Part shown: piece after piece, positions 36,469 to 45,096 of the stretch | How positions within the stretch are numbered: the stretch's first letter is position 1 | How the letters are laid out: each line of letters starts with the position of its first letter | Source of the DNA: Paenibacillus illinoisensis NBRC 15959 | GTDB lineage: Bacteria; Bacillota; Bacilli; Paenibacillales; Paenibacillaceae | NCBI RefSeq assembly: GCF_004000925.1 | Contig: NZ_BIME01000001.1 | Coordinates: 1-64,000 of the forward strand | DNA length: 64,000 bases | Direction: 5' to 3' | Made by a program: the position numbers and the translations under genes | The notes under the pieces: model-generated | Database searches by the model: none | What the model saw: only the letters and a program-made list of their open reading frames with translations | What the model was told of the DNA's origin: nothing

Positions 36469-38267
36469 ACTTCTACCTCCCCTTCTAGAATGGGCATCCA
36501 TATTTCCGTTCTTGATCCTTTTCCAGGAAGACTGGTCAGTTTAATTCCGGCTTTTTCTCCATAAAAGAGGTTGAGCCGGTTCACAATGTTGTTCAAGGCA
36601 TACCCTTTGTTGGTCATACGAGGTTCCCGCATCCGCCTGTCTACTTGCTCAACATCCATCCCTGTTCCGTTATCCTCTATGATTAGATGTAATAAGCGAT
36701 CCTGGAGAGTGACATGCATTTGAATCCGGCCACCTGAGCTTATATCCTTAAAGCCGTGTTGAATGCTGTTTTCCACAATGGGCTGTAGCAAAATTTTCGG
36801 CAAGAGTGACGTTAATAGCGAATCGTGAGTCACCGTAACTTCAAAGTCAAACATCCCCTCGTAGCATTTTTGCTGAAGGAGGCAGTATTGTTTCACATGA
36901 AGCAGTTCTTCCTCAAGCGTGTTCCAGTCTTTCCCTCCGCTTAAACCTAACTGGAACATGTGGGACAAGGACATAATCATCTCGCTGACCTCATCATTTT
37001 CACCTAGTATGGATTTGCAATATATGGTGTTAAGGGTGTTGTATAAAAAGTGAGGTTCCATCTGCGCGGTTAACGCTCGCATCTCAGCCTTCCTTTTCCC
37101 GGATTCGCTGAGTTTCACATCATCGATGAGACGATTGATCTCATCCAGCATTCGGTTAAATTGATAGCCCACTTGAGCTACTTCATCGGTAGAACGGCTA
37201 TTGAAGCGGACATTTAAGCGATTATCTTCTACCTCCTTCATGAGGCGCTGCAGCTTATAGAGCGGGTTTAACAGGAGTGCTGTCAATCGGGTGGATAAAA
37301 ACCAGGTAAGAAGTAAAAAGAAAAGCATAATAAAAAAGGTGGTTCGTTTGACATTATTCATTTGCTCAAGCAGTTTATCCTTTTGCTGAATACCGAACAA
37401 ACTCCAGTCATCCATAACGGAAGAACGGGTATAGTTCACCAGATAATCGGTATTGTCGAATGAATGAAAAAAGGAGCCCTGTGTGTCTTCGGATAAATTC
37501 ATCAAAAGCATGCTGTCCTTCATCAGATTATGGCTGGAGGACCAAGCGGTTCGAATTACTTCCTCCCCTTTTGAATCAATGACAAAATAGTCACTGTCAT
37601 CATTCAAGGAATGTTTGTTGACCGTACCAATCAATCCGCTCTCGTTCACGTTTACGACGATAAACACATTCGTATTGGAATTGTTATCTAGTGTTCCCTT
37701 CGTCACAAAGGATAGTGCGCGACTGTTACCAGTAAAAAACTTGTCAATGTGCCCCTTGATCCATATCCCCCCGTAGTTTTCCTTTACATCGTAATACATG
37801 CTGGACTCATAGAAGGAATGGTTTGGCGTACGCCGCTGCGATATTGGATAAAAGTCTCCGATGGGTGTAGCAATAAGGATGCTGTCGATTAGTGGTTCAT
37901 TAAAGGAAACTTGGGAGAATACATACTGAAGTTCGGACAAGTGCACATAATAGTTCGATATATCTTTGCTCTGAACATCCAGCATCATGTCCTTAAAAGC
38001 GTAACTGAACATAAGAGAACGAACCGAATCGGAGATTCCCGACAGCTTATCGTCTAAGATTTGGTTCGTTTTGTTTACCGTCTCTTGGCTGGATTCAAAC
38101 GCGTTCTTTTGAATTTCTTTGGAAGCAATCCAATACGTCGTCATGCCAACCGAACCTATTGCAAGCGTTATCATAATTATGAAGGCGAATCGAACTCTTT
38201 GTTTAAATGAGATGCCGTGAAGCCACCGGCTGAACGTTCCGGGTTCGAATTGAATTCGTTTAATCAA
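36465..38267 (-). CDS. Membrane sensor histidine kinase (YesM family)
   Basis: A 600-residue membrane kinase: helix 1 at about 25-48, an extracytoplasmic sensor region (about 50-305), helix 2 at about 310-330, a HAMP domain (about 330-385), a His_kinase segment with the phospho-acceptor H406 in QMEPHFLYNTLNTI, and an ATPase domain with VENSIQHGF and EDNGTGMD. YesM-type kinases sense extracellular sugars, often through a binding protein. Its partner is the overlapping response regulator. The start is a TTG preceded by AGGAGAGG; no ATG in a suitable place exists. A promoter is visible at 38332-38359. Confidence 0.93.
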   Translation of the reverse strand: MIKRIQFEPGTFSRWLHGISFKQRVRFAFIIMITLAIGSVGMTTYWIASKEIQKNAFESSQETVNKTNQILDDKLSGISDSVRSLMFSYAFKDMMLDVQSKDISNYYVHLSELQYVFSQVSFNEPLIDSILIATPIGDFYPISQRRTPNHSFYESSMYYDVKENYGGIWIKGHIDKFFTGNSRALSFVTKGTLDNNSNTNVFIVVNVNESGLIGTVNKHSLNDDSDYFVIDSKGEEVIRTAWSSSHNLMKDSMLLMNLSEDTQGSFFHSFDNTDYLVNYTRSSVMDDWSLFGIQQKDKLLEQMNNVKRTTFFIMLFFLLLTWFLSTRLTALLLNPLYKLQRLMKEVEDNRLNVRFNSRSTDEVAQVGYQFNRMLDEINRLIDDVKLSESGKRKAEMRALTAQMEPHFLYNTLNTIYCKSILGENDEVSEMIMSLSHMFQLGLSGGKDWNTLEEELLHVKQYCLLQQKCYEGMFDFEVTVTHDSLLTSLLPKILLQPIVENSIQHGFKDISSGGRIQMHVTLQDRLLHLIIEDNGTGMDVEQVDRRMREPRMTNKGYALNNIVNRLNLFYGEKAGIKLTSLPGKGSRTEIWMPILEGEVEV

Positions 38268-38331
38268 ACTTCATCAACCTCTCCTGATCTACAAGACTTA
38301 CCTTTCACCTTAAACTAATCGTTGCGAAAAT

Positions 38332-38359
38332 ATTGTACAATAGAATGCCATTTTAGCAA
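38332..38359 (-). promoter_or_regulatory. Promoter of the two-component genes
   Basis: On the minus strand TTGCTA (38354-38359), a 16-base spacer and TACAAT (38332-38337), about 65 bases before the TTG start of the kinase. Confidence 0.55.
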
Positions 38360-38410
38360 CAGGTAAGTTTCCTCCAGAGCAACTTGGCCCCATGAACCTC
38401 CCATACAGCT

Positions 38411-38434
38411 AAAATCCTCCCAACATAGGATTTT
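38411..38434 (+). terminator. Orphan plus-strand terminator
   Basis: AAAATCCT / AGGATTTT with an eight-base loop and a run of eight T on the plus strand. Both flanking genes are on the minus strand, so it would end an antisense or small RNA, or be a leftover. Confidence 0.6.
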
Positions 38435-38486
38435 TTTTGTTTGTACATGGTCAATCATTCGAACCAGTACCTCAAAATTAAAAAAT

Positions 38487-38503
38487 GTCGCAGAAATCGC
38501 GAC
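38487..38503 (-). repeat. Diverged hairpin repeat, terminator of the MDR gene
   Basis: GTCGC / GCGAC with a seven-base loop, preceded by CCAA on the minus strand and followed by a T-run. Resembles the repeat family (GTCGC 5' arm, ACTT context) but the arms are shorter. Confidence 0.5.
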
Positions 38504-38606
38504 TTGGTCATCCTACTCTGCTTAACTATGACGAAAAAATCTCTAATAACATAAAATGCGTGTTTCCTGTCTTTTGAAAAAACGTTGTGACAGCATATTG
38601 CCATCA

Positions 38607-39650
38607 TCAATCATCACTTTTAGCTTTCTTCAAGCAGACAACAGCTTTTCCGTTTACCCGACCTTCTCCCAGGTCACGAAGGGCCTGAGATGTTTCACTT
38701 AAAGTATATTCCCGACCAATACGGGGAGTAACCTGGCCTGATTCAACAAGCTCCTTCCAGATCATCTGGTCTCCATGGTTCGGTTTATGGATAAGAAGGC
38801 TTAATTTCTTCTTTTCCAGCCAAGAAACGAATGGACTCCCTACTAAGTTCAGCAAAATGTGCGGCATCAGTCCCCCGATCATGACATAGGTGCCTCCCTT
38901 CACTAACGCCCGCTTTAGTGCGAACGCAGAACGGTTGCCGACGACATCAAGAATCAGATTATAGCTTGGTCCGCTTGCCACGAAGTCTTCTTTGGTATAA
39001 TCCAGCACATGATCGGCACCTATTTCAAGCAGCATATCCAGTTTCTCAGCACAATCAACCGCGGTCACTTCTGCTCCCAGCAATTTGGCATATTGAATAG
39101 CAAACGTCCCAACTCCGCCCCCTGCGCCATTAATCAGAACATGTTCTCCCTTTTGCAGATTCCCCTGATTTCTCAGTCCTTGCAGAGCCAGAACGGCTGC
39201 CTGTGGAATGGATGCAGCTTGCACATATGTGATCCCCGCTGGCTTGAGAGTCAGCGCCTCTTCGTTCGCGCACACATACTCCGCAAATCCGCCCCAACCG
39301 CAGCCGGACAGATCTCCGAACACTTCGTCACCCGGTTTGAATCGTTTGACACCCGATCCCACCGAGATCACTCTCCCTGCGATGTCTGCACCGAGAATCC
39401 GGTAACGCGGGTGACGAAAGGCACCTATCCGGTTAACAAACGGTTTCCCGCGAAGGAGATCCCAATCCCAGGAATTAACCGAAGTCGCATGGACTTCAAT
39501 TAATACTTCGTTGTCCTTCGGCGCCGGAATGTCTACTTTTTCTACTCGCAGGACCTCTGGCGTTCCGTAGGTATCATAGACCACCGCATTCATTACTGTC
39601 GCGTTTAACTTTTCGGATATTCCGGTGTCAGTTAACCTCATTCCACTCAT
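38607..39650 (-). CDS. NAD(P)-dependent MDR oxidoreductase (quinone-reductase-like, zinc-free)
   Basis: A medium-chain dehydrogenase/reductase of 347 residues. The catalytic GroES-like domain starts at MNAVVYDTYGTPEVLRVEKV, followed by the Rossmann domain with INGAGGGVGTFAIQYAKLLG and LILDVVGNRSAF. The Cys-rich structural zinc loop is absent, as in the quinone oxidoreductase/zeta-crystallin-like branch, which typically reduces quinones or enones with NADPH. The start is uncertain: ATG at 39648-39650 has GGAGA six bases upstream, but the conserved domain begins 19 codons later. It is monocistronic; the diverged hairpin at 38487 ends it. Confidence 0.85.
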   Translation of the reverse strand: MSGMRLTDTGISEKLNATVMNAVVYDTYGTPEVLRVEKVDIPAPKDNEVLIEVHATSVNSWDWDLLRGKPFVNRIGAFRHPRYRILGADIAGRVISVGSGVKRFKPGDEVFGDLSGCGWGGFAEYVCANEEALTLKPAGITYVQAASIPQAAVLALQGLRNQGNLQKGEHVLINGAGGGVGTFAIQYAKLLGAEVTAVDCAEKLDMLLEIGADHVLDYTKEDFVASGPSYNLILDVVGNRSAFALKRALVKGGTYVMIGGLMPHILLNLVGSPFVSWLEKKKLSLLIHKPNHGDQMIWKELVESGQVTPRIGREYTLSETSQALRDLGEGRVNGKAVVCLKKAKSDD

Positions 39651-39795
39651 GGGCATTCTCCATTCAATAGAGATATCTTAGGCCTTCAAACAACTGATAC
39701 GCTCGGAAAAAAGTGTCGTTTCATTTTGCGGATGCAGATGCCGATTTCATGTATAGATTTGAATGGTCCGGTTTAGAACAGCTATTCCAGCCGGC

Positions 39796-39826
39796 TTGAC
39801 TCTGGTATTGTACCAGGGTTTATCGT
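39796..39826 (+). promoter_or_regulatory. MerR-type promoter with 19-bp spacer and palindrome
   Basis: TTGACT (39796-39801) and TATCGT (39821-39826) are separated by 19 bases, the overlong spacing typical of MerR-activated promoters. The spacer contains CTGGTA-TTG-TACCAG, a perfect palindrome. It lies upstream of the GNAT-MerR gene pair, so the MerR protein encoded there is the likely ligand. Confidence 0.65.
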
Positions 39827-39870
39827 AATCCATAGCAGATATGTTTTTTTACGAATCAGGAGGAATAATA

Positions 39871-40404
39871 ATGTTTATCGATCCATTTGATCAAATATTT
39901 GAAATGATGAAGCAGTCATTTCCTGAATCAGAATACCGGGAATACGCGCAGCAGAAGAGATTGCTGGCTAATTCGCGTTATCAACTACTTACTGAGAAGA
40001 ACGAGCAGAATGAAGTGATTGGCTTCCTCGCAGGATGGGAGTTCGAAAAATTCAGGTATATTGAGAATGTAGCCGTCTCCCCAGCTATTCGCGGTGGTGG
40101 CATCGGCAGACGGATGATGGAACGATTCATTAAGCAGTCCGACAAACCCGTTATATTGGAAGTTGAGTTGCCAGAGGATGAACTGAAACGCAGAAGAATC
40201 GGTTTTTATACACGACTGGGATTCCACTCGGAAGATTATGCATATGTTCAGCCAGCACTCCGTGAGGGGCAGCGGTCCTTTCCTCTTCAGATCATGAGTT
40301 ATCCGAACCCTTTGACTTCAAGTGAGTTTGAAACGGTTCGAGACATATTGTATAAGGAAGTGTACGGCGTCTATGATTCTTACACGTACGTATTGAATAG
40401 ATAA
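39871..40404 (+). CDS. GNAT family N-acetyltransferase
   Basis: A 177-residue acetyltransferase. The acetyl-CoA-binding motif A is visible as IENVAVSPAIRGGGIGRRMM, with the R-G-G-G-I-G pyrophosphate loop, followed by motif-B sequence IGFYTRLGFHSED. It would transfer an acetyl group from acetyl-CoA to an unknown amine. The start is the ATG after AGGAGG at normal spacing. The stop is 21 bases before the MerR regulator start, and both share the MerR-type promoter at 39796, so the enzyme is probably induced by the compound the regulator senses. Confidence 0.88.
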   Translation: MFIDPFDQIFEMMKQSFPESEYREYAQQKRLLANSRYQLLTEKNEQNEVIGFLAGWEFEKFRYIENVAVSPAIRGGGIGRRMMERFIKQSDKPVILEVELPEDELKRRRIGFYTRLGFHSEDYAYVQPALREGQRSFPLQIMSYPNPLTSSEFETVRDILYKEVYGVYDSYTYVLNR

Positions 40405-40425
40405 GTGCAGATAGAAGGGAAAACC

Positions 40426-41244
40426 ATGAAAACCGATTATAAAATTAATGAAATCGCAAAGCTCTACGGCATAGGTGTTGATGCGCTTCGTTATTATGAG
40501 AAATTGGGGTTACTGTCTCCTGCGCGGGATAGCAACGGATATCGCCTGTATCGTCTTCAGGATATGTATAAACTGAATATCATCCGTGACCTGCGTCAGC
40601 TGGACTTCACCATGCAGCAGATCAAAGCGTATCTGGATGATCAAAGTGTTGAAAATACGCTTGAATTGTTGTTCAAGGAACAAGAGTTGATCCTGGCGCA
40701 GATTGCCAAGCTTGAAACGACGCAGCAGATCATCCAGAGCCGAATCAAGGTACTGACCGAAGCGATGCAGATCAAGACGGGCGTTTTTACCATCAAAACC
40801 TACTCCGATAGACCATGCTTGCAATTGAATACACGGATCACCAGAGATGAGGAGATGGATTATGCGGTTAAGAAGCTGCACCAGAAGCATAAAATTCATG
40901 TCTTGGATTTTGGTAATCAGTTGTACGGGGCATCAGTTTCTCTTGAGGACTTGAAGCATGGTATAAAAGATGTATTTAATTCAGTCTTCTTCATATTCAA
41001 TTCAGATGAAGCAGAACGGATTGATTCTAATTATACGCTGCCTGCTGGTGATTATTTATCACTCTACTATCGGGGTCATTATCGTCAAAGTCACGAGAAA
41101 ATGCTGGACGTGATTACGTATGCAAGCGAACAAGGGCTGAACATATCCGGAGATCCTTTTGAAATCTATGAAATTGATAATCGGGATACCATCGTTTCCG
41201 ATCAATTCTTGACGGAAATCCAGGTGAGAGTCAAAACCGGATAA
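40426..41244 (+). CDS. MerR family regulator with GyrI-like effector domain (BmrR type)
   Basis: A 272-residue regulator. The N-terminal winged helix (about 5-72) has INEIAKLYGIGVDALRYYEK and LSPARDSNGYRLY, the MerR signature. A coiled-coil dimerisation helix follows (about 80-120), then a C-terminal domain (about 125-272) resembling GyrI/BmrR drug-binding domains (LPAGDYLSLYYRGHY). Such proteins bind hydrophobic or cationic drugs and twist the overlong promoter spacer to activate transcription. AGAAGGG precedes the ATG. Its operator is probably the palindrome at 39802-39816, giving autoregulation of the GNAT-MerR pair. Confidence 0.9.
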   Translation: MKTDYKINEIAKLYGIGVDALRYYEKLGLLSPARDSNGYRLYRLQDMYKLNIIRDLRQLDFTMQQIKAYLDDQSVENTLELLFKEQELILAQIAKLETTQQIIQSRIKVLTEAMQIKTGVFTIKTYSDRPCLQLNTRITRDEEMDYAVKKLHQKHKIHVLDFGNQLYGASVSLEDLKHGIKDVFNSVFFIFNSDEAERIDSNYTLPAGDYLSLYYRGHYRQSHEKMLDVITYASEQGLNISGDPFEIYEIDNRDTIVSDQFLTEIQVRVKTG

Positions 41245-41260
41245 AATTAAGGTGAAGAAA

Positions 41261-41296
41261 CAAATAAGCCGATCCAATAATGGATCGGCTTATTTG
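41261..41296. terminator. Bidirectional terminator between merR-type gene and a small gene
   Basis: Perfect 16-base arms starting CAAATAAGCCGATCCA with a four-base loop. It serves the plus-strand operon and the minus-strand small genes. Confidence 0.9.
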
Positions 41297-41309
41297 CGGG
41301 TTTCATCCG

Positions 41310-41498
41310 TTAAGCACGCTTGTTCTCAACAGATTTCATGCGGTTTTGATCGTCATCCTGCCGGTCATGACTGAATTCTTGCCCGGCTTCTACTTCGCCT
41401 TGACCTGAAACGCTTCGGGCAAAATTGGTGAACTGCCTTTTATGCTCATCCAGCTCGTGTTTTTGTTTAAGAAGTTCTTGTGGATCCTGATTCGTCAT
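41310..41498 (-). CDS. Small hydrophilic protein, unknown, next to tlp
   Basis: A 62-residue, highly charged protein without Cys, Trp or membrane segment, beginning MTNQDPQELLKQKHELDEHK and rich in Gln, Glu, Lys and Asp. Sequence of this type is common among small spore or stress proteins. AGGAGGGTTAGCAG precedes the ATG, a strong ribosome binding site. It lies 37 bases after the tlp stop on the same strand and before a shared terminator, so it is probably co-transcribed with tlp in the forespore. The family is not recognised. Confidence 0.6.
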   Translation of the reverse strand: MTNQDPQELLKQKHELDEHKRQFTNFARSVSGQGEVEAGQEFSHDRQDDDQNRMKSVENKRA

Positions 41499-41535
41499 CT
41501 GCTAACCCTCCTACAAAATCAAAATGATCTCCACA

Positions 41536-41763
41536 TTATGAGTTTTGCTGATGCTTGGATTCATCTTGAATTTCTTCACGGAATCCGGAAATGCTATGTT
41601 TACGGCGCTCATTCTTTTCCTCAATCTGACCTTTTTCCCGAGCTGGAATTTCATCTCCGAATTCTTCGAGATAATCCTCTGCTTCCCGGTAATTTTCGAT
41701 TGTGTTTTGAACCGCATTTTGCAAATGCTGCACGTTGTCTTCACGGTTATCCGGTTTGCTCAT
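41536..41763 (-). CDS. tlp: Small acid-soluble spore protein Tlp
   Basis: A 75-residue protein matching the Tlp family throughout: MSKPDNREDNVQHLQNAVQN, NTIENYREAEDYLEEF, QIEEKNERRKHSISGFREEI. Tlp is a minor small acid-soluble protein made in the developing spore under sigma-G control and degraded at germination. The start is the ATG at 41761-41763, with GGGGAGGTGA upstream; an earlier in-frame codon gives 15 non-homologous residues. A clear sigma-G promoter was not found upstream. It is followed by the small protein gene at 41310. Confidence 0.9.
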   Translation of the reverse strand: MSKPDNREDNVQHLQNAVQNTIENYREAEDYLEEFGDEIPAREKGQIEEKNERRKHSISGFREEIQDESKHQQNS

Positions 41764-41850
41764 ACATCTCACCTCCCCAAAAATGGAATCCGTGCTGTTT
41801 AGTCGCACTACAGAAGTGTTCCATAAGAGAGCGAAGCTTATGCATGAAAT

Positions 41851-42687
41851 TCAGTCTCCTATCCTTCGATAATGCAATGGCGAATGACCAGTGACTGCTT
41901 TGAATACCCGACCGAAATGGGTTACACTCCCGAATCCTACCTTCCTCGCAATCAAATTGACCTTGAGATTTGAGCTCTCAAGCTGCTTTTTTGCCTCCTT
42001 GATTCGCACACTATTGACGTATTCTACAAAAGCGAATCCTGTCGCTTCTTTGAACGATCGACTTAAATAAAAAGGACTGATATAGAACTGATCTGCCAGC
42101 AAATGAAGCGACAGTTCCTCCATGTAATGGTCGTTAATATAACGGACAATCTCTGAAATACGTTCATGCATGGGACTTGGAGATACCAGCTGTTCCGCAT
42201 CATGCTGCCTGAATTGTCTACAGCACATGATAAGCAGCTGCACGGCAAGTGTCTGGGCATACAATTCGAAGCCGCTTCCGCGCTCCTTCATCTCCTGCAT
42301 AATGGCTCTTGTGTGCATTTCAATCAGCTCTCTACTGCGCAGGGAACCTTTCAAAATCAAATAATCCCGCTGAAGTAGAGGTTGAAGCACTTCTTCATGG
42401 GAACCGTCCACCGAAAAATACTGTGCATGCATATTAATAATAAGCCGCTCATGCTTTGGCCGTTCCGCATTGGTCGTGCGATGCAGAACGTTGGGAGCAA
42501 TAATAACCACGTCGCCTTCCGCGATGGTAATGGTCCGGTCCTGGATGAAAAATTCCCGCTGCCCAGACATCAACACATAGATTTCATACGTGCTGTGAAA
42601 ATGGCTTACCGGCATATGATGGCTTAATGCTTTTCGGTGGGATACCAGAAATGTACTCTCCGAATTTTCAAAGTAAAGATTCCCCAT
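41851..42687 (-). CDS. AraC family transcription regulator with cupin sensor domain
   Basis: A 278-residue regulator: N-terminal cupin-like domain (about 15-110; HSTYEIYVLMSGQREFFI, GDVVIIAPNVLHR) and two C-terminal AraC helix-turn-helix motifs (about 180-275; LHLLADQFYISPFYLSRSFK, LIARKVGFGSVTHFGRVFK). It is divergent from a GH105 gene 138 bases away and is expected to activate that gene on sensing an unsaturated pectin disaccharide or related sugar. GGGAG lies nine bases before the ATG. Confidence 0.92.
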   Translation of the reverse strand: MGNLYFENSESTFLVSHRKALSHHMPVSHFHSTYEIYVLMSGQREFFIQDRTITIAEGDVVIIAPNVLHRTTNAERPKHERLIINMHAQYFSVDGSHEEVLQPLLQRDYLILKGSLRSRELIEMHTRAIMQEMKERGSGFELYAQTLAVQLLIMCCRQFRQHDAEQLVSPSPMHERISEIVRYINDHYMEELSLHLLADQFYISPFYLSRSFKEATGFAFVEYVNSVRIKEAKKQLESSNLKVNLIARKVGFGSVTHFGRVFKAVTGHSPLHYRRIGD

Positions 42688-42825
42688 AAAGTCATGCTCC
42701 CTTCCGTTCCGTCCTTGATGTTTATATTATATCGCAAGAAATAAGAAGAAATAGGCAATTTCCGCAAATCATGTACATAATCTGTTGGTAAAATGGGAGT
42801 ACAACCAACCAAGGAGGAAGGAACC

Positions 42826-43923
42826 ATGCAAACCACTTCATCTACCATGACGCCAATTCAATGGGCGTTAAAAGCCTGTGAAGCAATTATGGATACATTC
42901 GAGCCGGAGCATCTTCCGCCAGACCGATTCCATTATCATCAGGGTGTCTTTTTATCCGGGATGGAGAAATGTTGGCGACAAACCGGAGAACAGAAGCTCT
43001 ATGATTACATGAAAGGCTGGGTTGATAGTCAGATTCTGGAGGATGGCAGCATCAAAAAGTATAAGTCTGACGAACTCGACGACATCCAGCCCGGTGTTCT
43101 TCTCTTCACTCTCTACGAACAGACGGGAGATGAACGGTACAAAAAGGCGCTTCACACCTTAGTTCCTCTGCTAAAATCCTGGCCCACAAATGCATCAGGC
43201 GGATTCTGGCATAAGGGACATTATCCGAACCAAATGTGGTTGGACGGTTTATATATGGCTGGACCTATCGCGGTGCAATTCGCCAAAACATTTGGTGAGA
43301 GCGATTACATCGATATGATGACCTATCAGGCGCTGCTTATGGAAAAGCATACAAAAGACCCTGTCACTGGCCTGCTCTACCACGGATGGGATGAGACAAA
43401 AGAAGCCAAATGGGCTGACCCTGTTACGGGTCTTGCTCCGGAATTCTGGGGCCGGGCCATTGGCTGGTATCCGGTAGCACTACTTGAAATGTTCGAATAC
43501 ATGCCTGAGGATCATCCGGACAAAGATAAACTCGTAACGATCGTACAGGATCTGCTGATCGCTCTGACAAATTACCAGGATCCTGCCACCGGATTATGGT
43601 ATCAAGTCATCGACAAAGGGGATCATCCGGATAACTGGCATGAGAATTCCTGTACGGCTCTCTTTGCACATGCCATTGCCAAAGCCGTTCGATTCGGCTA
43701 TCTGGACCCAAAATATTTGCAGTATGCATGGAAAGGTTACCAAGGCGTTATTGATACATTACACTTTGACGAGAACGGGAAGGTTATCATCGGTAATATC
43801 TGTATTGGCACAGGAATTGGCGACTATGAACACTATATTGCTCGGCCAACCAGTGAAAACGATCTACACGGGGCAGGTGCCTTCATACTCATGTGCGTCG
43901 AGATGAATTTGGCAGCAAAATAG
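42826..43923 (+). CDS. GH105 unsaturated rhamnogalacturonyl hydrolase (YteR-like)
   Basis: A 365-residue (alpha/alpha)6-barrel enzyme. The catalytic Asp is D140 in NQMWLDGLYMAGP, the YteR signature; HPDNWHENSCTALFAHAIAK and IGTGIGDYEHYIARPTSEND are further family blocks. GH105 removes the 4,5-unsaturated galacturonate from products of rhamnogalacturonan or pectin lyases by hydration. No signal peptide, so intracellular. The start is the ATG following AAGGAGG. It is divergent from an AraC regulator and complements the pectin-type locus at 25-38 kb. Terminator at 43934-43967. Confidence 0.93.
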   Translation: MQTTSSTMTPIQWALKACEAIMDTFEPEHLPPDRFHYHQGVFLSGMEKCWRQTGEQKLYDYMKGWVDSQILEDGSIKKYKSDELDDIQPGVLLFTLYEQTGDERYKKALHTLVPLLKSWPTNASGGFWHKGHYPNQMWLDGLYMAGPIAVQFAKTFGESDYIDMMTYQALLMEKHTKDPVTGLLYHGWDETKEAKWADPVTGLAPEFWGRAIGWYPVALLEMFEYMPEDHPDKDKLVTIVQDLLIALTNYQDPATGLWYQVIDKGDHPDNWHENSCTALFAHAIAKAVRFGYLDPKYLQYAWKGYQGVIDTLHFDENGKVIIGNICIGTGIGDYEHYIARPTSENDLHGAGAFILMCVEMNLAAK

Positions 43924-43933
43924 GCTAAAACGC

Positions 43934-43967
43934 AAAGAAGACAGGGACAACAGTCTCTGTCTTCTTT
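43934..43967. terminator. Bidirectional terminator after GH105
   Basis: Fifteen-base arms AAAGAAGACAGGGAC / GTCTCTGTCTTCTTT with one wobble, followed by ATTTTCTTTT. It lies between convergent genes. Confidence 0.85.
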
Positions 43968-44006
43968 ATTTTCTTTTGTGTCTGAAGAAGGTAAACCATG
44001 ACGATA

Positions 44007-44927
44007 TTAAGCGGTCCTTCCTGTGCGTTTCCAAAATGCTCTGGACGTTGCTTTCCGGCGCATCAAGTTTGCTGATAACAACATTCCCGCAATGACGATA
44101 ATACCACCAACCATTTGGGAAATCAGCAGTTCCTGACCAACCATAACGGATAGAATGGCAGTGAAGATGGGCATCAAATTCATTGTTATACTGGCTTTCC
44201 CCGGCCCTAGCTCCTTGACGCCCTGGTTCCAGAACAGAAATGAGCCGATGGAAGGGAATAAGCCCAGATATATAATACCGGTCATGCCAAAGGTCGTGAT
44301 GTTATCCATACGCAGCGGCTGGAAAAATAACAACGGAATCATACATATAACACCGATAAAAGCTGTAAAGGCAACGAACGTAATTGGCGGGAGATGCTGT
44401 CCTCTTTTGCCCACTATCGAATAGATCGCCCATAAAAATACGGCCACCAGCATAATACCGTCTCCTTGGTTATAATGCGTACTGAATAACCCGAGTAAAT
44501 GGCCTTTCGTTAGCACAGTCAGGACACCGAGGAACGATAATACCAACCCTGCGCCCTGCCATCCTGTTATTTTTTCTTTTAGGAAAACCAGGGACAACAC
44601 GATCATCACGGCTGGAGTTAGACTGTTAATCAAGCTCCCGTTTGTAGATGATGTGTGCTGCAATGCCGTGTATGTGAGAAGTGTATAGGACACAACACCT
44701 ACCAGGGATAAGAATAGCAGAATGCCCCAGTTATTCTTCCATACTTTCAGCCAGTTTGGTTTCTCCACCAGCTGCGCGAGCGGAATCAACACAATAGCCG
44801 CAATCACCCATCTTAGAAAAGACGCCCAGATCGGCGGAAAGTCGGACGTTACGGCCTTTCCAAACATCAGGTTTCCTGCCCAAAATAAATTAGCCAAGAT
44901 CAAAAACAACCAGGCTCTTACTTTCAT
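44007..44927 (-). CDS. EamA (DMT) family transporter
   Basis: A 306-residue membrane protein with ten predicted helices in two EamA repeats (ILANLFWAGNLMFGKAVTSD opens the first; VAVFLWAIYSIVGKRGQHLP the second). Such proteins export or import small metabolites; the substrate is unknown. AGGAGG precedes the ATG. It is divergent from a LysR regulator, the usual arrangement for a regulator controlling an efflux gene, so the LysR protein probably switches it on. Confidence 0.88.
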   Translation of the reverse strand: MKVRAWLFLILANLFWAGNLMFGKAVTSDFPPIWASFLRWVIAAIVLIPLAQLVEKPNWLKVWKNNWGILLFLSLVGVVSYTLLTYTALQHTSSTNGSLINSLTPAVMIVLSLVFLKEKITGWQGAGLVLSFLGVLTVLTKGHLLGLFSTHYNQGDGIMLVAVFLWAIYSIVGKRGQHLPPITFVAFTAFIGVICMIPLLFFQPLRMDNITTFGMTGIIYLGLFPSIGSFLFWNQGVKELGPGKASITMNLMPIFTAILSVMVGQELLISQMVGGIIVIAGMLLSANLMRRKATSRAFWKRTGRTA

Positions 44928-45096
44928 ATCATCTTCCTCCTATCCGCTTGTATTCCAGATTCCGGATCTTTAGTGTGATGTGGAATCCGATACGTTTAGT
45001 TATTGCCTCTCTTTTCTGCTTTGCTATAAACATGATACAATACACTCGAATATAAATAAAATGAATATAACTTATGAGGGAGTTACCAAATTTGAT

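Larger units (their letters stand above)
38268..38606. other. Intergenic region with promoter, two hairpins and an orphan terminator
   Basis: Holds the kinase promoter, a plus-strand terminator at 38411-38434 with no plus-strand gene before it, and a diverged copy of the hairpin repeat at 38487-38503. No reading frame of interest was seen. Confidence 0.5.

Noticed and set aside
38411..38434. Terminator of the MDR reductase gene
   Set aside because: The T-run is on the plus strand, whereas the reductase is on the minus strand and already has a hairpin at 38487.
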